A stretch of 54,474 nucleotides of DNA from Rhodoglobus sp. (GCA_025464445.1 JAODLY010000023.1:1-54474), one strand, 5' to 3'; numbered from the stretch's first letter, positions 1 to 8,475 are shown. Numbers and translations: made by a program. Notes: a model not told the origin generated them from the letters alone.

Positions 1-1
1 C

Positions 2-613
<612 letters not shown>

Positions 614-630
614 TTTGCGGACGGCTGCCT

Positions 631-636
631 TACCAT
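631..636 (+). promoter_or_regulatory. -10 box TACCAT, leaderless start of FtsB-like gene
   Basis: TACCAT lies 7 bases before ATG 644 and no Shine-Dalgarno sequence is present, which fits a transcript starting at or next to the start codon. Confidence 0.45.
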
Positions 637-643
637 CGAACCC

Positions 644-1159
644 ATGGCCAGGCAGCCGGCGAACCCTCGCCGCGGAACCCAGCGAGCGGTAGCTCTCCCC
701 GAGGAGAGCGCGCCCGAGCACTGGCTGCGCACAATCCGGTTGTCCGGCTTCACGGTGCTCATGCTCGCCCTGCTGGTGCTTGCGGTCATCGTGCTCGCAC
801 CGAACCTGCGCATCCTTATCGAGCAGCAGCAGCAGATCGCCGAACTGAAGCAGGGCGTCGCGCAGTCGCAGCAGGCCGTCGACAAATTGACGAAGGATGT
901 CGCGCGCTGGAGCGACCCCGCATACATCGAGTCGCAGGCGCGCGAGCGGCTCTACTACGTGTTCCCGGGGGACATCTCGTACCTGGTGATCGGCGACGGG
1001 AGCCAGGCCACAACCGCCGACGGGCAGCCGATAAGTTCGACAATCCAGACGACGAAGGTCGACTGGGTGCATTCGCTGCTGGCCTCGATCTACACGGCTG
1101 GGCTCACCGATGCGCCGCCGAGCCAGCTCGAGGCGCCGGTCATCGGGGGCACGCAGTGA
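644..1159 (+). CDS. FtsB/DivIC-like septum formation initiator
   Basis: A 171-residue single-pass membrane protein of the septum formation initiator family. A charged cytoplasmic N-terminus (1-33) is followed by one transmembrane helix (about 34-56). Next comes a coiled coil with the run EQQQQIAELKQ (about 60-93), and then the family motif WSDPAYIESQARERLYYVFPG (near residue 90-110). The C-terminal 50 residues are low-complexity and variable. In this family the protein bridges other divisome proteins (FtsL, FtsQ) at the division site. Position directly after eno supports the call. It cannot be told from sequence alone whether FtsB or DivIC is the better name. The start at ATG 644 is preceded by a -10 box rather than a ribosome binding site. 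Confidence 0.9.
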   Translation: MARQPANPRRGTQRAVALPEESAPEHWLRTIRLSGFTVLMLALLVLAVIVLAPNLRILIEQQQQIAELKQGVAQSQQAVDKLTKDVARWSDPAYIESQARERLYYVFPGDISYLVIGDGSQATTADGQPISSTIQTTKVDWVHSLLASIYTAGLTDAPPSQLEAPVIGGTQ

Positions 1160-1199
1160 GCCGGGTGGCGAGTTGCGCGCAGTGGACCGCGGTGTTCAC

Positions 1200-1751
1200 G
1201 TGACCCGCCCGCCCTTCGACCCCCCCAGCGTCGAGGACGTGCGCATAGTCTCGCGCCAGCTCGGCCGCCCGGCCCGGGATGTCGTTGGCATCGCCGCCCG
1301 GTGCGCGTGCGGCGCTCCGACAGTGGTCTCGACCCGGCCGCGGCTGGAGGACGGCACGCCGTTCCCGACGTTCTACTACCTGACCCATCCGGCGGCGACC
1401 GCTGCGGTGTCGACGCTCGAGGCCGAAGGGCAGATGCCCGGCCTCGCCGCGCTGCTCGAGGGGGATGTCGCGGACGCGTACCGCGCAGCCCACGAGTCGT
1501 ACATCGCCGACCGCGAGAGCATCGCCGTGGTCGAGGAGATCGCGGGCATCTCGGCGGGCGGCATGCCCGACCGGGTGAAGTGCCTGCACGCGCTCGTCGG
1601 ACACGCCCTCGCCGCGGGCCCCGGCGTGAACCCGATCGGTGACCTCGCGCTCGCCCGCGCGACGTGGAGCCCCGCGGTGTGCGAGTGCGTCGACTACGAG
1701 GATGTGATGGCAACCGGGAGTGCGGCGGGCGCGAGCGGGGGCGGCTCGTGA
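1200..1751 (+). CDS. DUF501 family protein
   Basis: A 183-residue protein of the actinobacterial DUF501 family, function unknown. The core is recognisable: VVGIAARCACGAPTVV with close cysteines, TPFPTFYYLTHPAATAA, and the helical segment MPDRVKCLHALVGHALAAGP, rich in Cys and His. These suggest a small globular cytoplasmic domain, possibly metal-binding, but that is inference. GTG 1200 was chosen because the conserved N-terminus (TRPPFDPPS) begins there; GTG 1182 in the same frame is an alternative. The C-terminal GSAAGASGGGS tail is not conserved-looking. It overlaps the next gene by 4 bases (GTGA at 1748-1751), so the two are probably translationally coupled. Confidence 0.85.
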   Translation: MTRPPFDPPSVEDVRIVSRQLGRPARDVVGIAARCACGAPTVVSTRPRLEDGTPFPTFYYLTHPAATAAVSTLEAEGQMPGLAALLEGDVADAYRAAHESYIADRESIAVVEEIAGISAGGMPDRVKCLHALVGHALAAGPGVNPIGDLALARATWSPAVCECVDYEDVMATGSAAGASGGGS

Positions 1752-2986
1752 AGCGCTTGGTCGCCGCCGGCGTGGTGCTCGGGGTCGTGGCATCCACACT
1801 GTTCAGCGGGGGTGCGGCGACCGCCGACCCGGTGCGCGACAAGGAGTACTGGCTCGACGCTTACGGCATCCGCGCGGCGTGGGACACGACGAGGGGCGCG
1901 GGCATCACCATCGCCGTTATCGATACCGGCGTGGACGGCACGGTACCCGAGCTCGTGGGCGCTGTCGGGCCAGGTGCGGACTTCTCTGGGCTGGGCTCGC
2001 CGGACGGCCAGGCACCGGTCGGGGCGGACGGCAGCGACCACGGCACGATGGTCGCCTCGCTCGCTGCCGGCCGCGGCACGGGTGGCTCCAACGGGGTCAT
2101 CGGTTCGGCGCCGCTCGCGACGATCATGCCGCTGTCGATCGGGTTCGGCGAAGGCACAGTCAACTCGGACGACCAGATCGCCGCGGCCGTCACCTACGCG
2201 GTGGACAACGGCGCGAACATCATCAACATGTCGCTCACCCGCAACACCCTCGAGTGGCCGGAGAGCTGGGACACGGCATTCCTTTACGCGATGCAGCACA
2301 ATGTCGTGATCGTGGCGGCGGCGGGCAATCGCGGCAGCGGCACGAGCGAGGTCGGGGCTCCGGCCACCATGCCGGGCGTGCTCACCGTCGCCGGGGTCGA
2401 CGCGAGCGGCAACGCGAGTTTCGACGCGTCATCCCAGGGCATCACGATCGGGGTTTCCGCGCCGAGCGAGCAGCTCGTCGGCGCTGTGCCCGGTGGCGGC
2501 CACGTGGTCTGGAGCGGTACGAGCGGCGCGACCCCGATCGTCGCCGGCATCGTCGCGCTCGTCATGGCAGCGCATCCTGAGCTCGACGCCAGCAATGTGA
2601 TCGAGCGCATCGTCGCAACCGCACGGGATGCCGGGGCCGCCGGCACCGACCCGATCTACGGTTTCGGACTCATCGACGCCCAGGCCGCGGTCACCGCAGA
2701 CGTGCAGAAGGTCACCGCCAACCCGATGGGTGACCTCGCCGACTGGATAAGGATCTACCGCAGGGCGCAGTCCACACCGGTTCCCGTGCCGACGGTCACC
2801 GCAAGCCCGAGCCCGGCCCCTGTGGTCGCCGCGCCCGTGAACCCGCTCGGCACGCTGCTGCCGACAGTCAACCTGCTGCGCAACGTCGGCATCCCGCTCG
2901 GGGTGCTCCTGCTGTTCGCCGTGCTGCTCGCGTGGCTCGTCGTGCGGGTCGTCGGCCATTTCAGGTCGCTGCGCAAGACAGAGTAG
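1748..2986 (+). CDS. Secreted, membrane-anchored S8 (subtilisin-like) serine protease
   Basis: A 412-residue subtilase. An N-terminal signal peptide (residues 1-26, ending TADPV) is followed by the peptidase domain. The catalytic triad is visible: Asp59 in AVIDTGVDG, His98 in SDHGTMVAS and Ser259 in WSGTSGATP, with the oxyanion Asn193 in AAAGNRG. After a Pro-rich linker (about 345-375) there is a C-terminal transmembrane helix (about 386-408) and a short basic tail. Signal peptide, protease and C-terminal anchor recall mycosins of type VII secretion, but no ESX gene is nearby, so a mycosin role is not supported. Start GTG 1748 overlaps the DUF501 stop. Substrate unknown; it acts on the outer face of the membrane. 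Confidence 0.9.
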   Translation: MKRLVAAGVVLGVVASTLFSGGAATADPVRDKEYWLDAYGIRAAWDTTRGAGITIAVIDTGVDGTVPELVGAVGPGADFSGLGSPDGQAPVGADGSDHGTMVASLAAGRGTGGSNGVIGSAPLATIMPLSIGFGEGTVNSDDQIAAAVTYAVDNGANIINMSLTRNTLEWPESWDTAFLYAMQHNVVIVAAAGNRGSGTSEVGAPATMPGVLTVAGVDASGNASFDASSQGITIGVSAPSEQLVGAVPGGGHVVWSGTSGATPIVAGIVALVMAAHPELDASNVIERIVATARDAGAAGTDPIYGFGLIDAQAAVTADVQKVTANPMGDLADWIRIYRRAQSTPVPVPTVTASPSPAPVVAAPVNPLGTLLPTVNLLRNVGIPLGVLLLFAVLLAWLVVRVVGHFRSLRKTE

Positions 2987-2989
2987 ATT
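2984..2989 (+). promoter_or_regulatory. -10 box TAGATT, candidate promoter of NADH dehydrogenase gene
   Basis: TAGATT overlaps the TAG stop of the protease gene. It would give a leader of roughly 25 bases containing GAAAG before ATG 3022. Alternatively GTG 2992 could be used. Confidence 0.3.
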
Positions 2990-3021
2990 GGGTGGCATCT
3001 TCCACCTCACGAAAGCTTGAG

Positions 3022-4386
3022 ATGCCCAGAATCCTCATCGTCGGCGGCGGCTACGCCGGTTTCTACACAGCACTCAAGCTCGAGAAATGGTTGGCCAGGG
3101 GTGAAGCAGAGGTCATCATGGTCGACCCGCTGCCGTACATGACCTACCAGCCGTTCCTGCCGGAGGTGGCCGCTGGATCGATCGAGCCGCGCCATGCAGT
3201 CGTCTCGCACCGCAGGCACTTGCGTCGCACCCGCGTCGTCACCGCGAAGGTCACGAATGTGAACCACGCCGAGAAGACCGCCACGATCACGCCTGCGGTC
3301 GGTGAGCCGTGGGAGCTGGAGTACGACATCGTGGTGGTCACCGCCGGTTCGGTGTCGCGCACCTTCCCGATCCCCGGGGTCGCGGATGAGGCCATCGGCA
3401 TGAAGAACATCGAGGAAGCCATCGCGGTGCGCGACCGGCTGCTCACGAACTTCGACAAGGCGTCCAACCTGCCTGCCGGTCCCGAGCGCGACCGCCTGCT
3501 GACCTTCGTCGTGATCGGCGGCGGGTTCGCCGGTATCGAGATCTTCGGCGAGATGCGCAGCCTCGCGTCATCCCTGCTGCCTCTGTATCCGACGCTGACT
3601 TTCGACGACACCCACTTCCACCTCATCGAGGCGATGGGCCGCATCATGCCGGAGGTGTCGCTCAAGACGAGCCTCTGGGTGATCAAGAACCTCGCCCAGC
3701 GCGGCGCGGAGATCCACCTCGAGACGCAACTCACTTCCGCCGTCGGCGGCAAGATCGAGCTCTCGACAGGGCAGACTTTCGAGTCGGACACCATCGTGTG
3801 GACGGCCGGCGTCATGGCCAACCCGGTGCTGCGCAGCACCGACCTGCCGGTCGAGGAGCGCGGGCGCCTGCGGGTGCAGGCCGACCTCCGGGTCGTCGGC
3901 GACAAGGGCGTCGTCGAGGATGCCTGGGGTGCCGGCGACGTCAGCGCCGTGCCGGACCTTACCGGTGGTGGGGTCGGCGGCTTCTGCGTGCCGAACGCCC
4001 AGCACGCGGTGCGCCAGGGCAAGCTGCTTGCGAAGAACATCGTCGCCGAGTTGCGTGGCGAGTCGCCGGTGAACTACTTCCACAAGAACCAGGGTGCGGT
4101 CGCCGGCATCGGCCTGTACCACGGCGTGTTCCAGTCGGGGCGGGTCGCCGTCAAGGGCCTCATCGCGTGGTTCATGCACCGCGGCTACCACGGCCTCGCC
4201 ATCCCGACCTGGGAGCGCAAGATCCGCGTCTTCGGCAACTGGATCCTCAATTTCCTGCTGCGCCGGGATGTCGTGGCGCTCGAAGCGCGGGACGACCCGC
4301 GTGCCGCTTTCGAAGAGTTCGCATCGCGCCCGAAGCCGCCGGCGGCAGAAGCGCCGGTGCCCGTCCCCGCCGGTGCTGCGAGGTAG
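3022..4386 (+). CDS. ndh: NAD(P)/FAD-dependent oxidoreductase, type II NADH dehydrogenase
   Basis: A 454-residue flavoprotein of the NDH-2 family, which passes electrons from NADH to the quinone pool at the inner face of the membrane without pumping protons. The FAD dinucleotide fold starts at once (VGGGYAGF, residues 7-14). A second dinucleotide fold for NAD(H) begins near residue 164 (VVIGGGFAGIE). The FAD-binding WGAGDVSAVPD lies near 302-312, followed by the C-terminal membrane-associating region. The C-terminus ends in an Ala/Pro-rich tail. ATG 3022 is chosen because the canonical N-terminus MPRILIVGG begins there. Length matches the family. The tRNA gene follows 18 bases later. Confidence 0.92.
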   Translation: MPRILIVGGGYAGFYTALKLEKWLARGEAEVIMVDPLPYMTYQPFLPEVAAGSIEPRHAVVSHRRHLRRTRVVTAKVTNVNHAEKTATITPAVGEPWELEYDIVVVTAGSVSRTFPIPGVADEAIGMKNIEEAIAVRDRLLTNFDKASNLPAGPERDRLLTFVVIGGGFAGIEIFGEMRSLASSLLPLYPTLTFDDTHFHLIEAMGRIMPEVSLKTSLWVIKNLAQRGAEIHLETQLTSAVGGKIELSTGQTFESDTIVWTAGVMANPVLRSTDLPVEERGRLRVQADLRVVGDKGVVEDAWGAGDVSAVPDLTGGGVGGFCVPNAQHAVRQGKLLAKNIVAELRGESPVNYFHKNQGAVAGIGLYHGVFQSGRVAVKGLIAWFMHRGYHGLAIPTWERKIRVFGNWILNFLLRRDVVALEARDDPRAAFEEFASRPKPPAAEAPVPVPAGAAR

Positions 4387-4404
4387 TCGCTCGCCAGGCC
4401 GCTC

Positions 4405-4478
4405 GCCCCGGTAGCCCAATCGGCAGAGGCAGACGACTTAAAATCGTCCCAGTCAGGGTTCGAGTCCCTGCCGGGGCA
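4405..4478 (+). tRNA. tRNA with UAA (Leu) anticodon, short variable loop
   Basis: The full cloverleaf can be drawn. The acceptor stem GCCCCGG (4405-4411) pairs with CCGGGGC (4471-4477), with discriminator A4478. The D arm is GCC/GGC (4414-4416 with 4428-4430). The anticodon stem GACGA/TCGTC surrounds loop CTTAAAA, with anticodon TAA at 4439-4441. The T arm CAGGG/CCCTG carries loop TTCGAGT. CCA is not encoded. The anticodon reads UUA (Leu). However, the variable region is only 5 bases (4449-4453), whereas bacterial tRNA-Leu normally has a long variable arm. See findings. Confidence 0.9.
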
Positions 4479-4528
4479 CGAATCGATGGGTGGCGGCCGC
4501 GAAGCGCCGTTGCCCGGCGATTCGTGCC
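4475..4528. repeat. Inverted repeat just downstream of tRNA
   Basis: GGCACGAATCG (4475-4485) and CGATTCGTGCC (4518-4528) form an 11-bp perfect stem with a 32-base loop. It starts inside the tRNA acceptor end, so it might influence 3' processing or termination. No T-run follows. Confidence 0.6.
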
Positions 4529-4570
4529 GCGGTGTGGCCCCTCGAACCATCGGGCCCCCGCTGAGCAGTC

Positions 4571-4628
4571 AGCCGCATCGCAATTCGTGATGCAGGCACT
4601 CTCGCGTGACCGCGATGTGGATGCGGCT
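4571..4628. repeat. Inverted repeat between tRNA and hydrolase gene
   Basis: AGCCGCATC (4571-4579) and GATGCGGCT (4620-4628) form a 9-bp perfect stem. No gene is visible in 4479-4678. Confidence 0.45.
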
Positions 4629-4678
4629 CAGTAGGGGCGTCGAGTCCCTGCCGGGGGCACTCGGGGTGGCTGGGCGCT

Positions 4679-5377
4679 CTACCGGTCGACGGCGGTGAGG
4701 ATCGTCTCCGCGAGATCGGCCGGGCGAGTCAGTTGCGGCCAGTGGCCGGTGGGCAGGTCGATGAGCTCGTAATCTTTGATTTTGGCGAGCTCGGCGATGT
4801 AGGGGCTTTCCTTGTCCAGCCAGCCCTGCAGCGTATCGGCCGGGAACTCGCAGCAGATAACCGTGACGGGCACGTCGTAGCGCCGGGGATCGCCGAGCAC
4901 CTGCTTGTCGCTCGTGACCCGCACCGGTTCGGGAATCGCGATCGCGCGGAAATGCTCGCGCAGCGTATCGTCCAGGTCGACGAGGTCTTCGTCATCGAAG
5001 TCCGACCAGTCGGGCAGCGGAACCTCCCCGTTCACGACGGGCAGCTCGTCGTTGATCACTCCACCCTCGCCGAGCGGGCCGCTGTCGACGTAGATCACCC
5101 GTGTGACGCGGTCCGGGCGGGCATCCGCCGCGGCGTGGGCGATGGCTCCGCCTCCGCTGTGGCCGACGAGCACCACAGGCGACTGCAGGGAATCGATCGT
5201 GGGGACCACGGCATCCACATGGTCTCGCAGCCCGATGTTCGTGCGGTCGGCGTCGCGCGACTCGAGGCCGGGCAGGGTGAGGGCGTGCACCGTGTGGCCG
5301 GCCGCTTCGAGGGGCGCGGCGACTTCGGCCCAGGACGCGCCGTCGAGCCAGAAGCCGGGGATGAGAACGATGTCCAT
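4679..5377 (-). CDS. Alpha/beta hydrolase
   Basis: A 232-residue alpha/beta-hydrolase fold protein. The N-terminal strand and oxyanion region read MDIVLIPGFWLDG. The nucleophile elbow is GHSGGG with Ser74, and the catalytic His is probably in LPTGHWPQLTRP near the C-terminus. No signal peptide, so cytoplasmic. The small size and short lid resemble the esterase or lipase-like group without assigned substrate; function cannot be narrowed. The start at 5377 (ATG on the minus strand) is preferred over an upstream in-frame ATG because a TATTCT -10 box lies exactly 7 bases upstream. Glycerate kinase lies upstream on the same strand, 55 bases away, but with its own promoter. Confidence 0.85.
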   Translation of the reverse strand: MDIVLIPGFWLDGASWAEVAAPLEAAGHTVHALTLPGLESRDADRTNIGLRDHVDAVVPTIDSLQSPVVLVGHSGGGAIAHAAADARPDRVTRVIYVDSGPLGEGGVINDELPVVNGEVPLPDWSDFDDEDLVDLDDTLREHFRAIAIPEPVRVTSDKQVLGDPRRYDVPVTVICCEFPADTLQGWLDKESPYIAELAKIKDYELIDLPTGHWPQLTRPADLAETILTAVDR

Positions 5378-5384
5378 GGTTTCG

Positions 5385-5390
5385 AGAATA
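5385..5390 (-). promoter_or_regulatory. -10 box TATTCT, leaderless start of alpha/beta hydrolase
   Basis: On the minus strand TATTCT is followed by 7 bases and then the ATG. No Shine-Dalgarno sequence. Confidence 0.45.
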
Positions 5391-5432
5391 GGAGCCTGTG
5401 CCGACACCGGAAAGGGGTGGGTGGCCCTGCCG

Positions 5433-6521
5433 CTACGCCAGCTCGCGGGCGGCGCGAGCGCCAGCAGCGCGCAGCCAGGCGGCGGTGTCGGTCATCGCGG
5501 CATCCACCGAGCCGGCGAGGTCGGTGAGGGATGCCGTCCACACGCCGGTGCGCGCCGTCACCTGCCCGGCGATGACACCGGCCCGCACGCCCGCGTCGGA
5601 CGCCTCGGCGAGCAGGTGGCCGACGATCTTGCCGCCGAGGGACTGGTCGTCGAAACGCCCTTCGCCCGTGACGAGCACGTCGGCGTGGGCGATGATCGCC
5701 GTCAGGCCGCTGAGCCGGGCGAGATAGTCGGCGCCCGGCTCGATCCGCGCGCCCCAGGCGCTTGCGAAGCCGAACGCCGCGCCGCCGGCCGCGCCCGTTC
5801 CCGGTGCAGTGCGGTCGCCGCCGAGCAGGTCGGCGAAGTGGGAGAGCGCCGCGTCGAGCTCGGCGACCTGCTCGGGGCTCGCACCCTTCTGCGGCCCGAA
5901 CACCGCCGCGGCTCCGGCCGGTCCGGTCAGGGGCGAGCTCACATCGGTGAGCAGCACAACGCCACCGGCCGGCGCAGGCCTGAAGTTTGTGCGGTCCACG
6001 CCCACGATGTCGGCGAGCCCGCGTCCGCCGTCCGGGATGAGTTCGCCCTGCTCGTCGGTCATCGCGAGCCCGAGCACCGCCAGCGCCCCGGCGGCGCCAT
6101 CGGTGGATGCCGACCCGCCGAGCCCGATCACGAGCGAGGTGGCACCGGCATCCAGTGCGGCCAGGATGACCTCGCCGAGGCCGCGCGTCGTCGCATGCAG
6201 CGCGTCCAGGGTGCGCATGAGTGGCAGGCCACTTGCCTGGGCCAGTTCGACCACCGCCACGCCGCCGGGGAGCTCGAGCCATTCGCCGGGCGTCGGGCGG
6301 CCATCCGGTCCCGTGACGGGGCCGACATCGTGCCGCACCGCACCCGGCACGGCTGCCTGGACGGCATCCAGTGTTCCTTCGCCGCCGTCGGCCTGGGGCA
6401 CGAGGGTCAGTGCGTCGTCGGGGCGCTCGTCCCGCCAGCCGGACGCGATCGCCTCGGCGACTTCGAGAGCCGACAGCGACCCTTTGAACGAATCGGGGGC
6501 GATGACGACGGTGAGCGGCAC
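5433..6521 (-). CDS. Glycerate kinase (GlxK/GarK family)
   Basis: A 362-residue glycerate kinase, phosphorylating D-glycerate with ATP to 2- or 3-phosphoglycerate and feeding glycolysis. Family hallmarks are visible. The N-terminus VVIAPDSFKGSLSALEVAEA binds phosphate, PQADGGEGTLDA follows, and VIGLGGSASTDGAAG and VTGEGRFDDQSL lie in the substrate and nucleotide regions. Length is slightly below the usual 370-380. The start is GTG at 6521, with a TACGCT box 7 bases upstream. No glyoxylate or glucarate genes are adjacent, so the source of glycerate is not shown by context. Confidence 0.92.
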   Translation of the reverse strand: MPLTVVIAPDSFKGSLSALEVAEAIASGWRDERPDDALTLVPQADGGEGTLDAVQAAVPGAVRHDVGPVTGPDGRPTPGEWLELPGGVAVVELAQASGLPLMRTLDALHATTRGLGEVILAALDAGATSLVIGLGGSASTDGAAGALAVLGLAMTDEQGELIPDGGRGLADIVGVDRTNFRPAPAGGVVLLTDVSSPLTGPAGAAAVFGPQKGASPEQVAELDAALSHFADLLGGDRTAPGTGAAGGAAFGFASAWGARIEPGADYLARLSGLTAIIAHADVLVTGEGRFDDQSLGGKIVGHLLAEASDAGVRAGVIAGQVTARTGVWTASLTDLAGSVDAAMTDTAAWLRAAGARAARELA

Positions 6522-6528
6522 GCCCGCC

Positions 6529-6534
6529 AGCGTA
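6529..6534 (-). promoter_or_regulatory. -10 box TACGCT, leaderless start of glycerate kinase
   Basis: On the minus strand TACGCT is followed by 7 bases and GTG 6521. Confidence 0.4.
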
Positions 6535-6545
6535 GCCGAGGCATC

Positions 6546-6570
6546 TGCCCGGCGACGTGGCCGCCGGGCA
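6546..6570 (-). terminator. Strong hairpin downstream of the ABC permease gene
   Basis: TGCCCGGCG (6546-6554) and CGCCGGGCA (6562-6570) form a perfect 9-bp stem with a 7-base loop, 20 bases after the permease stop. No T-run, so termination is only suggested. Confidence 0.4.
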
Positions 6571-6589
6571 CCGCGCCGGTGAGGCGGTC

Positions 6590-7366
6590 TCAGACCGAGC
6601 GCTGGTACGCCCGGAACGCGCGCGTCGCGAGCCAGGTCATGACCACGACGAGCCCGGCGAGCAGGCCGAGGTTCGCCCAGATCGTTGCCCAGTCCGGGGC
6701 ATCCTGCAGCGCTTCACGACCGGCGACGACCGCCCACTCGAAGGGGTTGAAGCGCGCGACATCGCCGACCCAGGCGGGCGACAACGACGTGTCCATGATC
6801 GCCGAACTGAGGAACATGAGCGGGAACGAGATCAGCTGCGAGATCGCGATGAGAGCTGTCTGCTGGCGGGCGAGCAGCGCTATCGCGTTGGAGAACGCGG
6901 AGAACACGAACGTCAGCAGCACCGTCGCGAGAAGCAGCACGAGCAGTCCGACGATCCCGCCACCGAAGCGTGCCCCGGCGAGCCAGGCCACGCCGAGCAC
7001 GACGAGGGTCTGGATGACGGCGAGCACCGCCTGGTAGAGCATCGTCGCGACGATGAGCCCGCCGCGGCTTGTCGGCGAGGTGAGGAACCTGTCCATGACG
7101 CCGCGATCCATGTCCTGGATGTACGACGTGCCGGCCCACGCGCTGCCGAAGAGCGCCATCATCATGACGATGCCCGGCGTCAGGAAGACGAGGTAGTCGT
7201 CCCCGCCGCCGAAGCCCGGGATGTCGACGACAGACTTGAACAGCTGCCCGAACAGCAGCAGCCAGATTATCGGCTGGATGAGGTTCATCACGAGGTAGAA
7301 CGGCACGCGGATGAATGCGCGCAGCTGGCGCGCGGTGAGGATCGCGGTGTGGGTGATGGCGGTCAT
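6590..7366 (-). CDS. ABC-2 type transporter permease (DrrB-like)
   Basis: A 258-residue membrane component of a two-gene ABC exporter. Six hydrophobic helices can be seen, beginning with NLIQPIIWLLLFGQLF. The family's conserved loop SYIQDMDRGVMDRFLTSPTSR follows, and later FNPFEWAVVAGREAL. This is the arrangement of the daunorubicin-resistance DrrB type, used for hydrophobic drugs, lipids or peptides. Its start codon overlaps the stop of the ATPase gene by 4 bases (7363-7366), so the two are made together. Substrate is not deducible. Confidence 0.92.
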   Translation of the reverse strand: MTAITHTAILTARQLRAFIRVPFYLVMNLIQPIIWLLLFGQLFKSVVDIPGFGGGDDYLVFLTPGIVMMMALFGSAWAGTSYIQDMDRGVMDRFLTSPTSRGGLIVATMLYQAVLAVIQTLVVLGVAWLAGARFGGGIVGLLVLLLATVLLTFVFSAFSNAIALLARQQTALIAISQLISFPLMFLSSAIMDTSLSPAWVGDVARFNPFEWAVVAGREALQDAPDWATIWANLGLLAGLVVVMTWLATRAFRAYQRSV

Positions 7367-8343
7367 GCTGTGTTCTCCTTGCTTGCAGAGAGGGCGTGGC
7401 CGGTGTGACGCAGGTAGACGTCGTCCAGGCTGGGCCGGGCGACAGTGGCGGATGCCACGGCCAACCGTGACTCGTCGAGCGCGGCGAGCACGAGGGGCAG
7501 GGCCACCGAGCCGACGTCAGCGCGGCCGCGGATCGTCCGACCGTCGAGTAGCGCCTCGCGGAGCACGCCGGACACGGCGGCGAGGGCCCGGGCGGGGTCG
7601 GTGTCTGCACGCAGTTCGACGAACACGGCGTCGCCGTGCAGTCCGTCCTTGAGTTGCTCCGGGGTGCCCTCGACGACGATGCGGCCGTGGTCGACGATCG
7701 CGAGGCGACTGGCGAGCCTGTCGGCCTCCTCGAGGTAGTGGGTGGTCAGCAGCACGGTCATCCGCTCGTCCCTGGCCATCGACTCGAGCTCGGCCCACAT
7801 GTCTGCGCGCGCTTCAGGGTCGAGGCCTGTGGTCGGCTCGTCCAGAAACAGCACCTGCGGGTGGTGCATGAGCCCGATCGCGACGTCGAGCTTGCGGGCC
7901 ATGCCGCCGGAGTAGGTCTTCACCTGCCGCCCGGCGGCGTCGGTGAGGGAGAAGCGCTCGAGCAGCTCGGCAGCACGGGCCTTCGCGGCTCGTGTCGTCA
8001 TCCCCTGCAGTTGGCCGGCGAGCACGAGGTTCTCCCGTCCGGTGTCCATGGGATCCGAGACGGGCTTCTGGGCGACGAAACCGATAGCCTTGCGCACCTT
8101 CTCGGGATGCCGCGCCACGTCGAATCCCGCGACCGTCGCGGTGCCGGAGTCGGCCCGCGACAGCGTGGAGAGGATCTTGACTGTCGTCGACTTGCCCGCA
8201 CCGTTCGGGCCGAGCAGGCCGAAGATCGTGCCGGGCTCCACCTCGAAGCTCACGTCGTCGAGGGCGGTGATGCGGGGCTTGCCGCGCTCACCGGGATAGG
8301 TCTTGCTGAGTGACTCGGCGCTGAGCGCCGTCGTGACTGCCAT
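7363..8343 (-). CDS. ABC transporter ATP-binding protein (DrrA-like)
   Basis: A 326-residue ATPase partner of the downstream permease. Walker A is GPNGAGKS (45-52), the signature is YSGGMARK (144-151), Walker B is VLFLDEP (164-170) and the switch His is in TTHYLEEAD (His202). The C-terminal extension of about 100 residues (RADTDPARALAAVSGVL) is the regulatory tail typical of the DrrA branch. Start ATG 8343 has GGAG 5 bases upstream. PadR-HAAS genes lie immediately upstream on the same strand. PadR regulators often control such drug-efflux pairs, so joint control is plausible but not shown. Confidence 0.92.
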   Translation of the reverse strand: MAVTTALSAESLSKTYPGERGKPRITALDDVSFEVEPGTIFGLLGPNGAGKSTTVKILSTLSRADSGTATVAGFDVARHPEKVRKAIGFVAQKPVSDPMDTGRENLVLAGQLQGMTTRAAKARAAELLERFSLTDAAGRQVKTYSGGMARKLDVAIGLMHHPQVLFLDEPTTGLDPEARADMWAELESMARDERMTVLLTTHYLEEADRLASRLAIVDHGRIVVEGTPEQLKDGLHGDAVFVELRADTDPARALAAVSGVLREALLDGRTIRGRADVGSVALPLVLAALDESRLAVASATVARPSLDDVYLRHTGHALSASKENTA

Positions 8344-8443
8344 GAGACTCCATTTCATGTTGGGGCGGAGTCTCCCGATGGCACGACGAATACACTGTCG
8401 TGACCCTGGTTGCCACTCCCTTTGCGGGAGACTCCTCGGTTAC

Positions 8444-8475
8444 GGTGGCCCGGCTGTTAGCGCAGCCGGGCCACC
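8444..8475 (-). terminator. 13-bp hairpin after the HAAS-type gene
   Basis: GGTGGCCCGGCTG (8444-8456) and CAGCCGGGCCACC (8463-8475) form a perfect stem with a 6-base loop, downstream of the minus-strand gene ending at 8506. It lacks a T-run, so it may terminate weakly or protect the 3' end. Confidence 0.45.

Larger units (their letters stand above)
4461..4660 (+). repeat. Direct repeat of the tRNA 3' end, possible attachment-site scar
   Basis: Sixteen bases CGAGTCCCTGCCGGGG occur at 4461-4476, inside the tRNA T-arm and acceptor stem, and again at 4641-4656. In both copies CAC follows, after one extra G in the second copy. The copies are exactly 180 bases apart. No integrase or cargo gene lies between them. 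Confidence 0.75.

Noticed and set aside
4479-4678. Remnant prophage or genomic island next to the tRNA
   Set aside because: The 180-base spacer has no coding remnant or integrase. Only a repeat of the tRNA end supports it, so it is kept as a scar hypothesis.
5103-7037. Plus-strand open frame over glycerate kinase and ABC permease
   Set aside because: The minus-strand products have full family motifs. This frame shows none.
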